From: Bacillota bacterium
GTDB lineage: Bacteria > Bacillota > UBA4882 > UBA8346
Assembly: GCA_029553165.1 (NCBI GenBank)
Contig: JAKPCT010000285.1
Coordinates: 1-54,135, forward strand
Direction of reading: 5' to 3'
Length of the DNA: 54,135 nt
The notes below the pieces were generated by a model that made no database searches, was not told the origin of the DNA, and was given only the letters and a program-made list of their open reading frames with translations. Position numbers and translations under genes: made by a program. Below are positions 1 through 8,197 of the stretch, piece after piece. How positions within the stretch are numbered: position 1 is the stretch's first letter; each line of letters opens with the position of its first letter.

Positions 1-984
1 ATTATTAAATGCCGATCTCGCTAAAATGATTCTCCCAACCCATAAATTAAGGGTGATCCCGGAGAAAAAGAAGACTATAATGTAAATCAGACCTAATAAG
101 ATCGCCAAGGGAATTCCCACTCGGGTAAAGACTAACCCCACAATCAACAGCGGAATCAAAAAGAAGCTGAGCAACCCTGTAAATAAGTATCTTCGGAAAT
201 TACTGATTGATGGTGTCGAAATCTTCCATGCCGTCAATGGAAATAACCGGTTAAAGATTAAACTGTTAAGCAGATTCCCAACAAACATGATCAATGATAT
301 TACCAACATCGTTTTAAAAGCTTCGGCCAAATATTCCACCCGATAATGATTACGGTAAGCTCCGCTTATATTAGCTTTAACCTTATCTTTAGATTGTTCA
401 ATACCGGTATAATCATCAATATTTCCGATAACCGTCGCCTTCTCCATCCAATTAACCGGCGCGCCATGAACAATAATATCACCGTTAATCTTGCCACCGA
501 TAGTATTCATCGCAACCGTTGTTAATTGAACCGGACCGGAAATCGTCCCCATTAACGATACATTATTGGCAAAGCCAAGCAGACCGTTTTCAAGCGATGC
601 TCTCGGTTGGGTTTCAATTTTATAGGCAATTGAAGTAACACTATCAGTAATCGCACCATCTATTTCAATAATTCCTGCAATAACCCGAAGATTACCAATA
701 ATTTTACCATCAACTGTTAATTTTTCGGTAATTATTCCAATTACACTGCCATCGACTGTTCCGTTGATGATAACCTTCTTCGCAAAAACAACTAAATCCC
801 CTTTGAGTGTGCCATTGATCTCCACCTCGTCGCCACTGAAGATCAAATCGCGTTTTAAAATCTGTCCGTCGCGCACTAGATAAGTTCCGGACTGAGTAAT
901 CCATGGCTTGGATGCTGCCAGTACCGGAACAGTAGTAACTAAGATTAACACCAAGGTCATCATCAATATTACCGATTTCCGCAT
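1..984 (-). CDS. Bactofilin-like polymer-forming membrane protein (partial, C-terminus off window)
   Basis: The frame is open from an ATG at 984 to the window edge, giving 328 N-terminal residues with no stop. A signal peptide (hydrophobic residues 4-23, ending VPVLAA) is followed by about 160 residues of short beta-helix-like repeats rich in V/I, G and D (for example INGTLKGDLVVFAKKVIING), the pattern of the polymer-forming bactofilin fold (DUF583). From about residue 225 there are at least three hydrophobic segments, so the C-terminal part is membrane-embedded. This architecture (signal, exported beta-helix, membrane domain) occurs in Firmicute proteins annotated as polymer-forming cytoskeletal. 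Its function is unknown; a surface scaffold or sensor role is only inference. It lies just downstream of the helicase gene on the same strand. Confidence 0.7.
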   Translation of the reverse strand, partial: MRKSVILMMTLVLILVTTVPVLAASKPWITQSGTYLVRDGQILKRDLIFSGDEVEINGTLKGDLVVFAKKVIINGTVDGSVIGIITEKLTVDGKIIGNLRVIAGIIEIDGAITDSVTSIAYKIETQPRASLENGLLGFANNVSLMGTISGPVQLTTVAMNTIGGKINGDIIVHGAPVNWMEKATVIGNIDDYTGIEQSKDKVKANISGAYRNHYRVEYLAEAFKTMLVISLIMFVGNLLNSLIFNRLFPLTAWKISTPSISNFRRYLFTGLLSFFLIPLLIVGLVFTRVGIPLAILLGLIYIIVFFFSGITLNLWVGRIILARSAFNN

Positions 985-1009
985 CGTTTTCACCCTATTA
1001 ATCAATATT

Positions 1010-3310
1010 TTAGAGATTTACCTTGATCAGATCCCGATCCATCCGGTCCATACACTCGCGTAATTTTGCAGCAAATGCAGGATCTTCACTCGAACAAGCA
1101 GAACGGATCTGGCGCATAATATCAATACCCCTTCGAAAAGCCTGGACAATATCCCCTTCTTGCATGTTTTCGGCATTTTTCAATAAGTCTGGGAACGAAA
1201 TTCCTTGACTCCACTGATAAGCCAAATTAGATAAGCTGGGATAAAAACGGGTATCTTTCTCGTCAACTCCATACCGATAAACCAAATTTCTAATCATCGT
1301 TTTAACCGGTTTAACATCAAATGGTAAGCGTTTGGGTACAAACTCCCCCTTACGCGGTTCATAGTCGATTGCTACCATTAGTGCATTAAGTTGATCATAG
1401 TCTAATTGATGTAAAAACCCGCTAAAGTACAGCTCGGTAATTAATAGTTCCTGGATGTAGATTTGGCTGGCAAACTCACCCCGCGGTAAAAGTTCACCAT
1501 CTTTGATATAATCTAAGTCCTCAAGGATCTCCGTCTTGATATTCAAATCTTCACTAAACCGACCCGAGGTAATGATTTGCGAAACCCGCTCTTGTAATGA
1601 AACAACCCGTGTATTTAACTCGGACCAAGCCTGTAACTCCGCTTCACATTTACGTTGCTGCTCAGTGTCACAGTCTTTGACGACAACTTGCGCTAAAAGC
1701 TTTTTCAACTCTTCGATTTCGGCCGCAATTGCCATTTTGGCTCTTCCCCGGATAAACTTCTGCCGCCGTTGTTTTTTTCGCAAACGTTGCCGTAATTTAG
1801 CATAAATTAATGGGCATTGGTGATTCTCACGGTCAATACATAAGCGTGAATTGATCTTCTCCAGACGCAGAATATCTTTCTTTAACAACTCTTCAAACTG
1901 CTTTTTATCATTAATCGCCTGATAGGTCGCAAAATTTTGATTTAAGATCAGATTAATCTCTTCTGAACCGTGGTTACGCTTTAAATTGAGTACCGAATTA
2001 TAAGATAAATTGAATTGACTCTTCAAAGCCTCGATTTCATCCTGCTTCGTACTTGGAAATTCTTCCGGCCGTAAATTTTTCAGTGACGCAAGTATGTAAA
2101 CAAAACCCTTGGTATCAATGCCACGACGGCCTGCCCGTCCGGCCATCTGGAAATACTCCAGATTGGTCATCGGGCGAAAGCTTACTCCGTCAAACTTGGA
2201 CGGGCTGTCAAAACAGACTGATTTAACCGGATAATTGATTCCCACTGCAAAGGTTTCAGTTGCATACATTACTTTGATTAAACCCATTCCAAACAGTGTT
2301 TCTACAATCTCTTTAAGTCCTGGAAGCAACCCCGAATGGTGAAAGCCGATCCCTCTTACCAGCAATCTTTTAGCCTGATTGACCGTTTTTAATTTTTCAA
2401 TTCCAAATTCTTGGATTAAACGTTCACAAGTTGCTTCTGCCTCAATTGACTCTTCTGGTGTCAAAAAGTTTTTAATCATACTCAACTCTTCAGCCTTAAC
2501 TTCACACATCTTGCGGCTAAATACAAAATAGAGACAGGGTAAACCTTTTTGCTTACTAACGTACTTTACCAAATCAATGTGATTGGTCTCCAATTCCCGT
2601 TTATTGGAGAAAGTCAAATAATCTTTCGCTTCCAGTTTTTGTTGATAATCAATTACCGATTTCAGATCGGTCGCTCCTAAATGTTTTTCATAGACAAAAT
2701 GCTCAAGTGGCACCGCCCGATCTTTTTTAATGATCACTGATACCTGATGATGTTTAATCTCACTAATCCAACCTGCAAACTCATTAACATTCGGGATCGT
2801 CGCTGACAGTCCGAGTAATCGCATCTGCTCTGGCATGAAGATGATTGATTCTTCCCAAACCGTTCCCCGTTCTTCATCAGAAAGATAATGAATCTCATCA
2901 AAAATAATATGCGATACCCCGTCCAGTCGTTGGAGATCTTGATGCAGGATATTCCGGAAGATTTCCGTCGTCATTAAACAGATCTCAGCCTCAGAGTTAA
3001 TGACGACATCTCCGGTTACAATACCAACCCGTTCTGCGCCATATAGAGCTTTAAATTCTTTATACTTTTGATTCGATAATGCTTTAATTGGCGCAGTATA
3101 GATTACCCGCTTATTGTTTAAAATTGCTTGATCAATTAAATAATCAGCGATCAGCGTCTTACCAACTCCGGTTGGCGCTGAAACCAGCACTGAGTTTCCT
3201 TTCAGCAATTCCTCAATGGCCTGACGCTGAAATTCATCGAGACGATAGTTGCGATAATATTCCGGTATTTCTACGTTAAGTGTCATCTTCTTCCCCATCT
3301 TTAACATCAT
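1010..3310 (-). CDS. Ski2/Mtr4-like superfamily 2 DEAD/DEAH-box RNA helicase
   Basis: A 766-aa helicase. Walker A APTGVGKT lies near residues 45-52, motif II is DEIH (about 138), motif III LSATIP, and motif VI QMAGRAGRRG with the doubled G-R seen in Ski2-like enzymes. A long middle insertion rich in K, R and E (about 480-600) and a C-terminal helical region ending in FRRGIDIMRQI resemble the DSHCT module of Mtr4/Ski2 and actinobacterial HelY. It probably unwinds structured RNA in ATP-dependent decay or ribosome work; the substrate is inferred. Several in-frame ATGs exist at the start (residues 1, 2, 5, 9) and the true one is uncertain; GGGGAAG lies close to the fourth. The next gene downstream is the bactofilin-like protein. 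Confidence 0.85.
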   Translation of the reverse strand: MMLKMGKKMTLNVEIPEYYRNYRLDEFQRQAIEELLKGNSVLVSAPTGVGKTLIADYLIDQAILNNKRVIYTAPIKALSNQKYKEFKALYGAERVGIVTGDVVINSEAEICLMTTEIFRNILHQDLQRLDGVSHIIFDEIHYLSDEERGTVWEESIIFMPEQMRLLGLSATIPNVNEFAGWISEIKHHQVSVIIKKDRAVPLEHFVYEKHLGATDLKSVIDYQQKLEAKDYLTFSNKRELETNHIDLVKYVSKQKGLPCLYFVFSRKMCEVKAEELSMIKNFLTPEESIEAEATCERLIQEFGIEKLKTVNQAKRLLVRGIGFHHSGLLPGLKEIVETLFGMGLIKVMYATETFAVGINYPVKSVCFDSPSKFDGVSFRPMTNLEYFQMAGRAGRRGIDTKGFVYILASLKNLRPEEFPSTKQDEIEALKSQFNLSYNSVLNLKRNHGSEEINLILNQNFATYQAINDKKQFEELLKKDILRLEKINSRLCIDRENHQCPLIYAKLRQRLRKKQRRQKFIRGRAKMAIAAEIEELKKLLAQVVVKDCDTEQQRKCEAELQAWSELNTRVVSLQERVSQIITSGRFSEDLNIKTEILEDLDYIKDGELLPRGEFASQIYIQELLITELYFSGFLHQLDYDQLNALMVAIDYEPRKGEFVPKRLPFDVKPVKTMIRNLVYRYGVDEKDTRFYPSLSNLAYQWSQGISFPDLLKNAENMQEGDIVQAFRRGIDIMRQIRSACSSEDPAFAAKLRECMDRMDRDLIKVNL

Positions 3311-3434
3311 TGTTTTGTCAGTATCTAAAATTTATAGAATTTTACTGCATCTTATCAATAAACATGATCTTTAACAATTCTTGATAATTATATAAAATCC
3401 TTCCCCAAAAGCGGCCAAACCATGTAAATCCAAA

Positions 3435-3465
3435 ATTAAAACCGACTTCTCAAGCCGGTTTTAAT
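3435..3465 (-). terminator. Intrinsic terminator of thrC
   Basis: A perfect 10-bp stem (ATTAAAACCG at 3435-3444 paired with CGGTTTTAAT at 3456-3465) begins immediately after the thrC stop. The loop can pair further (CTT/AAG). Read on the minus strand, the stem ends in TTTTAAT followed by a T-rich tail. Confidence 0.75.
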
Positions 3466-3468
3466 CAT

Positions 3469-4974
3469 TTAATCTAATTTTAAAATCTCCTTCACCACAT
3501 TCGCCATCTGCTCCCGTTCACAGCTGCGCTGATGTAAAATCGGTTTATCGGTAAGCTCATTCAATGATGCCGGAATTGTTAATCCTGAAATTTCATGCAG
3601 CTTTTTGAGGAGCTCAAACTCGGACTGAGCGGCGATTACACCTTCACCTTTAAGGGCTTTAATAACACTGGAATTGAACTTAAACGGGCTGGCTGTCGAA
3701 GCAATCAATACCGGGGTTTGATCTCCGGTTTCTCTCTGATATTGTTCACAGACATATTGCCCGACTGCCGTATGAGTATCAATTACCATTCCGGTCGTCT
3801 CAAACACGGTTTTAATGGTATCCATTGTAGCATCCTCGGTCGCATAACCGCCATAAAAGAGCTCTTTAATCTTGGCACTGGCTTCTGAATCAACTTGATA
3901 CGTACCATTGTCCTTCAATTGATTCATCCAACCGGCCACCAAATCATGATTCTGCCCCGAAATGTAGAACAATAAGCGTTCTAAATTACTGGAAATCAGA
4001 ATGTCCATTGACGGTGAGATGGTGGTATAAAATTGGCGGTTACGGTTATAAACACCCGTATTAATAAAATCAGTCAAAACATTATTGGAGTTTGAGGCAC
4101 AGATCATTTTATTAATTGGCAAGCCCATCGTTTTAGCGAAATATCCCGCCAAAATATTGCCAAAATTACCTGTGGGAACTGAAATGTTAATCGGTTTTCC
4201 AAACTCGATTGCCCCTTGACGACACATTTCAAAATAGCCGAAGAAATAATAAACAATCTGTGGTGCTAACCGCCCCCAGTTGATTGAGTTTGCCGACGAA
4301 AACGACATATTGTTCTTCTCTAACAGCTGCTTAATCAGGTCATCAGTAAACACTTTTTTGACGCCGTTTTGGGCATCATCAAAATTCCCTTTGACTGCTA
4401 CAACATAAGTATTCTGGCCTTCTTGAGTTACCATTTGCGCCCGTTGAATCTCGCTAACCCCATCTTCCGGGAAGAACACAATTATTTTGGTCCCCGGCAC
4501 GTCTTTGAATCCTTCCAAAGCTGCTTTACCGGTGTCGCCGGAAGTTGCCACCAGGATAACTACCTCTTTGAAATTGTTGGTTATCTGATTGGCTTCGGTC
4601 AGTAAGTAAGGCAGCAACTGTAAGGCAACATCTTTAAAAGCACAGGTTGGACCATGCCATAATTCCAAAAGATATTGGTTATCGCTCAATTTAGATACCG
4701 GAGTTACTTTAGCTGAACTAAATTTATCAGGATACGCATAAGCAGCTCCAATCATCTCTTTCAGCCTGGCAGTGTCATAGTCGGTCAAAAACAAACCCAA
4801 AATTGTCGTAGCCAGCTCTTGATAGTCCATATTCAGCAATGTTTTAAGTGTATCATTACTTAATTGCGGAATCGTTTCAGGGGTAAACAGGCCGCCGTCA
4901 GGAGCCAGTCCAAATCTGATCGCTGCGGCAGCGGAAACTTTAAGTTTGTCCCCGCGAGTACTGATATAGTTCAT
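3469..4974 (-). CDS. thrC: Threonine synthase
   Basis: Converts O-phospho-L-homoserine to L-threonine with pyridoxal phosphate, the last step of threonine synthesis; cytosolic. At 501 aa it is in the long (class I) group. The conserved WHGPTCAFKD carries the PLP Schiff-base lysine (about K114), and SGDTGKAALEGF is the phosphate-binding loop. The N-terminal YISTRG and FGLAPDGGLF motifs are typical. Start is ATG at 4974 behind a weak GTGGTG site. It stands alone, with its own terminator downstream and about 390 bp of non-coding sequence upstream. No T-box or threonine attenuator was recognised. Confidence 0.96.
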   Translation of the reverse strand: MNYISTRGDKLKVSAAAAIRFGLAPDGGLFTPETIPQLSNDTLKTLLNMDYQELATTILGLFLTDYDTARLKEMIGAAYAYPDKFSSAKVTPVSKLSDNQYLLELWHGPTCAFKDVALQLLPYLLTEANQITNNFKEVVILVATSGDTGKAALEGFKDVPGTKIIVFFPEDGVSEIQRAQMVTQEGQNTYVVAVKGNFDDAQNGVKKVFTDDLIKQLLEKNNMSFSSANSINWGRLAPQIVYYFFGYFEMCRQGAIEFGKPINISVPTGNFGNILAGYFAKTMGLPINKMICASNSNNVLTDFINTGVYNRNRQFYTTISPSMDILISSNLERLLFYISGQNHDLVAGWMNQLKDNGTYQVDSEASAKIKELFYGGYATEDATMDTIKTVFETTGMVIDTHTAVGQYVCEQYQRETGDQTPVLIASTASPFKFNSSVIKALKGEGVIAAQSEFELLKKLHEISGLTIPASLNELTDKPILHQRSCEREQMANVVKEILKLD

Positions 4975-5365
4975 CTTGTTTCACCACTTCGTTAATATTT
5001 ATTATTTATATTATCACATAATTGAAGCTCTTCCTAGATAAGATCAGATTAAGATCTAATAAACAATCCAAATTCACGCTGCAATTAATAGTTGCAGACT
5101 AATGTTAATCTTCTGCTTTCAAAATGTGAAATAAATAATTGAATTTTTGAAAAAAATTTTTACTGTTCTGTAAATAGTTTGTTTTCAAAGCTTTACTAAA
5201 TTGATACATTTTCTTAACTACAAATTTGTTAAAAAATATGATACTGTATACAATTGGGGGTGTGTTCCGGCAAAAATCCCGATTTACCTCGGTCAATTGT
5301 TCGAACATATTATTAAAATGATTACATGTTTCCCCAATAATTGTTAGTAAATAAGGAGTATCAAG
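4975..5365. other. Divergent intergenic region between thrC and the 78-aa gene
   Basis: About 390 bp of AT-rich DNA with no convincing gene. It holds a short hairpin (CTGCAA 5079-5084 with TTGCAG 5092-5097) and an extended -10-like TGTGATAAT on the minus strand upstream of thrC. On the plus strand GTATA (5246-5250) and GGCAAAAAT (5269-5277) resemble a sigma-F/G promoter, but the spacer is 18 bp, longer than usual. Confidence 0.4.
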
Positions 5366-5602
5366 ATGATTGCAAAAAATCCAACTGAAGAACTGGTTTA
5401 TCATTTAACTAAAAACACCAAAACTTCATTCCATTTCGGTCAAATACCGGTTGGAGTCCATAAATTACTTGAGCATTTAAAAGAAAAAGGATTCGTGGTC
5501 CATTTCATTGAAAAACAAGGACGCCCCGAACCCATGATCATCAGTAAAGAAGAATGTCAACAACTGGGGATCGAATTTGAGCACCGCATTATTAATAATT
5601 AA
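5366..5602 (+). CDS. Small conserved-looking protein of unknown function, 78 aa
   Basis: The product is not recognised. An AAGGAG site lies 9 bases before the ATG, and the translation has ordinary protein composition (HFGQIPVGVHKLLEHLKEKG, then a KEECQQLGIEF end). It has no signal peptide, membrane segment or cysteine pair. It reads as a small soluble alpha/beta protein and is a lone plus-strand gene between thrC and the DUF1015 gene. A long AT-rich palindromic repeat follows its stop directly. The overlapping minus-strand ORF is Phe/Asn/Lys-rich and looks like a shadow. Confidence 0.6.
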   Translation: MIAKNPTEELVYHLTKNTKTSFHFGQIPVGVHKLLEHLKEKGFVVHFIEKQGRPEPMIISKEECQQLGIEFEHRIINN

Positions 5603-5646
5603 CATTATTAATAATTAAAATCATTATATTAATTATTAATAATTAA
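5587..5646. repeat. Three copies of TTATTAATAATTAA with an 18-bp palindrome
   Basis: CATTATTAATAATTAA occurs twice in direct tandem (5587-5602 and 5603-5618). TTATTAATAATTAA recurs at 5633-5646, where 5629-5646 is a perfect 18-bp palindrome. The block lies between two convergent genes and overlaps the last codons of the plus-strand gene. It may end transcription from both sides, although it has no GC-rich stem. Confidence 0.7.
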
Positions 5647-5654
5647 CTCTAAAT

Positions 5655-7010
5655 TTAACTAATTTGGCGGCACTCCATGTAATACCTTTTCTCTTCGGCC
5701 TCACCCATTGAAAATGTTTTACGTGGTAATACGCCATCAATGATTACTGTCTTAAAGAGATCACTCTTGTCCATTGAAGGCAACAAGAATCCGATATTAC
5801 CAGGGCGACAGCCCAAATCAACCACTGCATTGGTACCATGGATGTAGTCAACTTCAACCCCTTGGTGCCGGGCAATATAGTCATCAATAAAAGCTTGAAG
5901 TGTTCCGACTGCTAAATTATGGACCGGTTTCTTAATTTTGATCAAGCCGTTTCCTTGATTACTGACAAAATTGATCACCTGTGGACCAGAGGATTCCGGA
6001 ACTTGTAATTCAACTGCTTGACTATCATTAATGAAACTTAATTCAAATTCATTATTGCTAAAATATGATTTCATTGCATTGAATAAGGAATCAACTTCAA
6101 TATTGAACAGCACCCGGTGAATCGGTTCAAACTGTAATCCTGAATCATGGATATTTACTACTTCTACCAAAGCGTAACGGGCAGGATGATCCATGATTGC
6201 AGCATCATTTGCATTTTCTTGTTTAACCTTTTCCCAGACCGCTTTGGCAGTTGCCAGCGAATGATTACCATCACCAACCGCAAACAGTAACAGTTTGTCC
6301 GAATTAATATTATACTTTTGATTAAATCTTTTCAAATCAGCTAAATCAGTCAAACCAGCCAAAATCTTCTCAAAAATCTCCGTCCGGTCTACTTTATAAC
6401 CGGTTAAACGGCCTCCATTCAACATCAAATCAAAGTCATACACTTGTTCCAAAGTATCTTTGATCGCAGTAATTGGTTCAATCACTTGGCATTCAGGATC
6501 ATCAATCAGTAACATCACATGAGGTGATTCCAGAATCGCCCCGTCCCGGATTTTAACACGGGGTGGAATTCGTTCCAGTACCGTACCTTCGGTAGCCCTG
6601 ATTAAGGTAGTTGAACCCCGGTTATAATCATAGCATTCCAGATCAACAGCCAGTACCAAACCTTTCCGCAGATTGCCATATGCAGTCCTGCGTTCCACAT
6701 AAATCATACAGGGACCATGATTGATTAAAACTTCATTTTGTAAATATTCCCGCATCTGTTGCCGGATTGTGTTGATCCGTTCCTGGTCATTACCTTTTCC
6801 CAAATACACTTCAGGAAAGATAATCTTTAAAGTTGAAGGTTCCGCCCCTACGATTTGCGCTGCTTCTTCCCAATATTCCAGTTGGGAAGTAAATTGATCG
6901 CAGGCAACAACGGCCCATTTCTGCAAATCAACCCTGTGGTTAGGTAACAATATCTCCGGGATTACTACTCCTAATTGACTAAAAGCATCTTTCTTCATCA
7001 AACCACTCAT
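5655..7010 (-). CDS. DUF1015 family protein
   Basis: A 451-aa soluble protein matching the DUF1015 family by its N-terminal LPNHRVDLQKWAVVACDQFT, the central AVGDGNHSLATAKA motif and the late YIHG stretch. DUF1015 proteins are widespread in Firmicutes and have no settled biochemical role; the GDGNHS motif suggests a conserved active or binding site. The ATG at 7010 lies 12 bp after the trpS stop; a second ATG at 6998 has a slightly better upstream GAGTGG. Same-strand tight spacing suggests co-transcription with trpS, which is not known to be functionally linked. Confidence 0.85.
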   Translation of the reverse strand: MSGLMKKDAFSQLGVVIPEILLPNHRVDLQKWAVVACDQFTSQLEYWEEAAQIVGAEPSTLKIIFPEVYLGKGNDQERINTIRQQMREYLQNEVLINHGPCMIYVERRTAYGNLRKGLVLAVDLECYDYNRGSTTLIRATEGTVLERIPPRVKIRDGAILESPHVMLLIDDPECQVIEPITAIKDTLEQVYDFDLMLNGGRLTGYKVDRTEIFEKILAGLTDLADLKRFNQKYNINSDKLLLFAVGDGNHSLATAKAVWEKVKQENANDAAIMDHPARYALVEVVNIHDSGLQFEPIHRVLFNIEVDSLFNAMKSYFSNNEFELSFINDSQAVELQVPESSGPQVINFVSNQGNGLIKIKKPVHNLAVGTLQAFIDDYIARHQGVEVDYIHGTNAVVDLGCRPGNIGFLLPSMDKSDLFKTVIIDGVLPRKTFSMGEAEEKRYYMECRQIS

Positions 7011-7022
7011 TTCTAGTTTAGA

Positions 7023-7988
7023 TTAGTAATCAATACCTACATTGTGCCGCATTTTACTTAAGTATTCTACAGCAACCTTTCGCGCTTTTTCGGCGCCTGA
7101 CTTCATTATGCTATGGACCAAATCCGGATCTTTAGCGATCTGTTCCCGTTTTTCACGGTAAGGAGCAAAATACTCCCAAATCGTACTGAATAATTCTTTT
7201 TTGACGTCTCCATATTTCAATCCCGGAGTGAGAAAACGGTCCTTCAATTCTTCCTTGCCTGCTTGATCCAGGAACAACGAATAAAGTGAGAAAAGGACAT
7301 TCCCTTCAATTGGTTTAGGTTCATTAACCGGCGTTGAATCAGTTTTAATCGACATTATAATCTGTTTTAAACTTGCTTCATCAGTGAAAATACCGATGGT
7401 ATTCCCGTATGATTTGGACATCTTTTGTCCGTCAATACCCGGAATTGTTGCTAATTCACTTTCAATATCAGGCTCGGGAATAATAAAGGTTTCACCATAG
7501 ACATTGTTAAACCGGATCGCAATATCCCGGGCAACTTCAACATGTTGTTTCTGATCCTTACCTACTGGAACCCGGTTAGCACCATAAAGTAAGATATCGG
7601 CAGCCATTAAGACCGGATAAGAAAACAATCCATGACTGGCCGGTATCCCCTTAGCTAATTTATCTTTATAGGAATGGCAACGTTCCAACAAACCCATCCC
7701 GGTAATATTACTTAAATACCATGTTGCCTCAGTCACTTCCGGTACATCAGATTGTACCCAAAAGACCGATTTTTCAGGATCAAGCCCTAATGCCAGAAAG
7801 TCACAGACTGCGTCATAAGTTTGCTTACGTAGTCTTTCGGCATCAAAAGTTGATGTTAAAGCATGAAAATTAACAATAAAACAGAAAAGTTCATGGTTTT
7901 CCTGGTAATCGATCATTCGTTTCATCATTCCAAAATAATTACCGATATGAAGGCTACCAGAAGGTTGAATCCCGGATAAAACTCTCAT
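7023..7988 (-). CDS. trpS: Tryptophan-tRNA ligase
   Basis: Class I aminoacyl-tRNA synthetase charging tRNA-Trp. The HIGH-type signature is LHIGNYFG near residue 13 and the KMSKS loop is GQKMSKSYGN near 190. The usual GIQPSG tryptophan-pocket start is present. At 321 aa it has normal bacterial length. I start it at ATG 7988, because GAGGAG lies 10 bases before it and MRVLSGIQPSG matches the family; the longer TTG start at 8006 would overlap that site. No T-box leader is visible upstream. The DUF1015 gene follows. Confidence 0.97.
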   Translation of the reverse strand: MRVLSGIQPSGSLHIGNYFGMMKRMIDYQENHELFCFIVNFHALTSTFDAERLRKQTYDAVCDFLALGLDPEKSVFWVQSDVPEVTEATWYLSNITGMGLLERCHSYKDKLAKGIPASHGLFSYPVLMAADILLYGANRVPVGKDQKQHVEVARDIAIRFNNVYGETFIIPEPDIESELATIPGIDGQKMSKSYGNTIGIFTDEASLKQIIMSIKTDSTPVNEPKPIEGNVLFSLYSLFLDQAGKEELKDRFLTPGLKYGDVKKELFSTIWEYFAPYREKREQIAKDPDLVHSIMKSGAEKARKVAVEYLSKMRHNVGIDY

Positions 7989-8037
7989 CTCTACAACACT
8001 CCTCAAAACTAACTCATTTTTATACCCGTTAGATAAA

Positions 8038-8072
8038 CGATTATGTATAATCGAGAAATCCTAGATATTATA
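8038..8072 (-). promoter_or_regulatory. Possible trpS promoter -10 with palindrome
   Basis: On the minus strand TATAAT (8072-8067) is followed, at about +7 to +22, by an inverted repeat with 7-bp arms (CGATTAT/ATAATCG, 8038-8053). No good -35 is visible. The palindrome could be an operator or a short 5-prime hairpin. Confidence 0.35.
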
Positions 8073-8090
8073 CCAGAAAAATTAAATTAA

Positions 8091-8126
8091 AAAAAGTTTT
8101 GTGGCTAAAAATATACTCACAAAACT
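8091..8126 (-). terminator. Intrinsic terminator of citrate synthase gene
   Basis: AGTTTTGTG (8095-8103) pairs with CACAAAACT (8118-8126) around a 14-nt loop. On the minus strand the stem is followed by a run of seven T. It lies about 70 bp past the citrate synthase stop. Confidence 0.75.
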
Positions 8127-8197
8127 CCTTGAATGGAAAGAATCCCAATTTGACAAATCTCTCTGCAATCAATTGCCTTATTGAAGTACCTTTGCTC

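Noticed and set aside
5246..5277. Sigma-F/G promoter before the 78-aa gene
   Set aside because: GTATA and GGCAAAAAT fit the two boxes, but the 18-bp spacer is too long and the distance to the gene is about 90 bp. Kept only as a remark.
5105..5404. 99-aa minus-strand ORF upstream of the 78-aa gene
   Set aside because: Very Phe/Asn/Lys-rich, as expected of chance AT-rich DNA, and it overlaps the well-supported RBS and start of the plus-strand gene.
5587..5646. CRISPR-like repeat array
   Set aside because: Units are 14-16 bp of pure A/T plus one C, tandem without regular unique spacers, and no cas gene is near.
8007..8197. T-box riboswitch ahead of trpS
   Set aside because: No T-box antiterminator motif (GGTGGNACCGCG-like) is present. 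The hairpin there is the gltA terminator.
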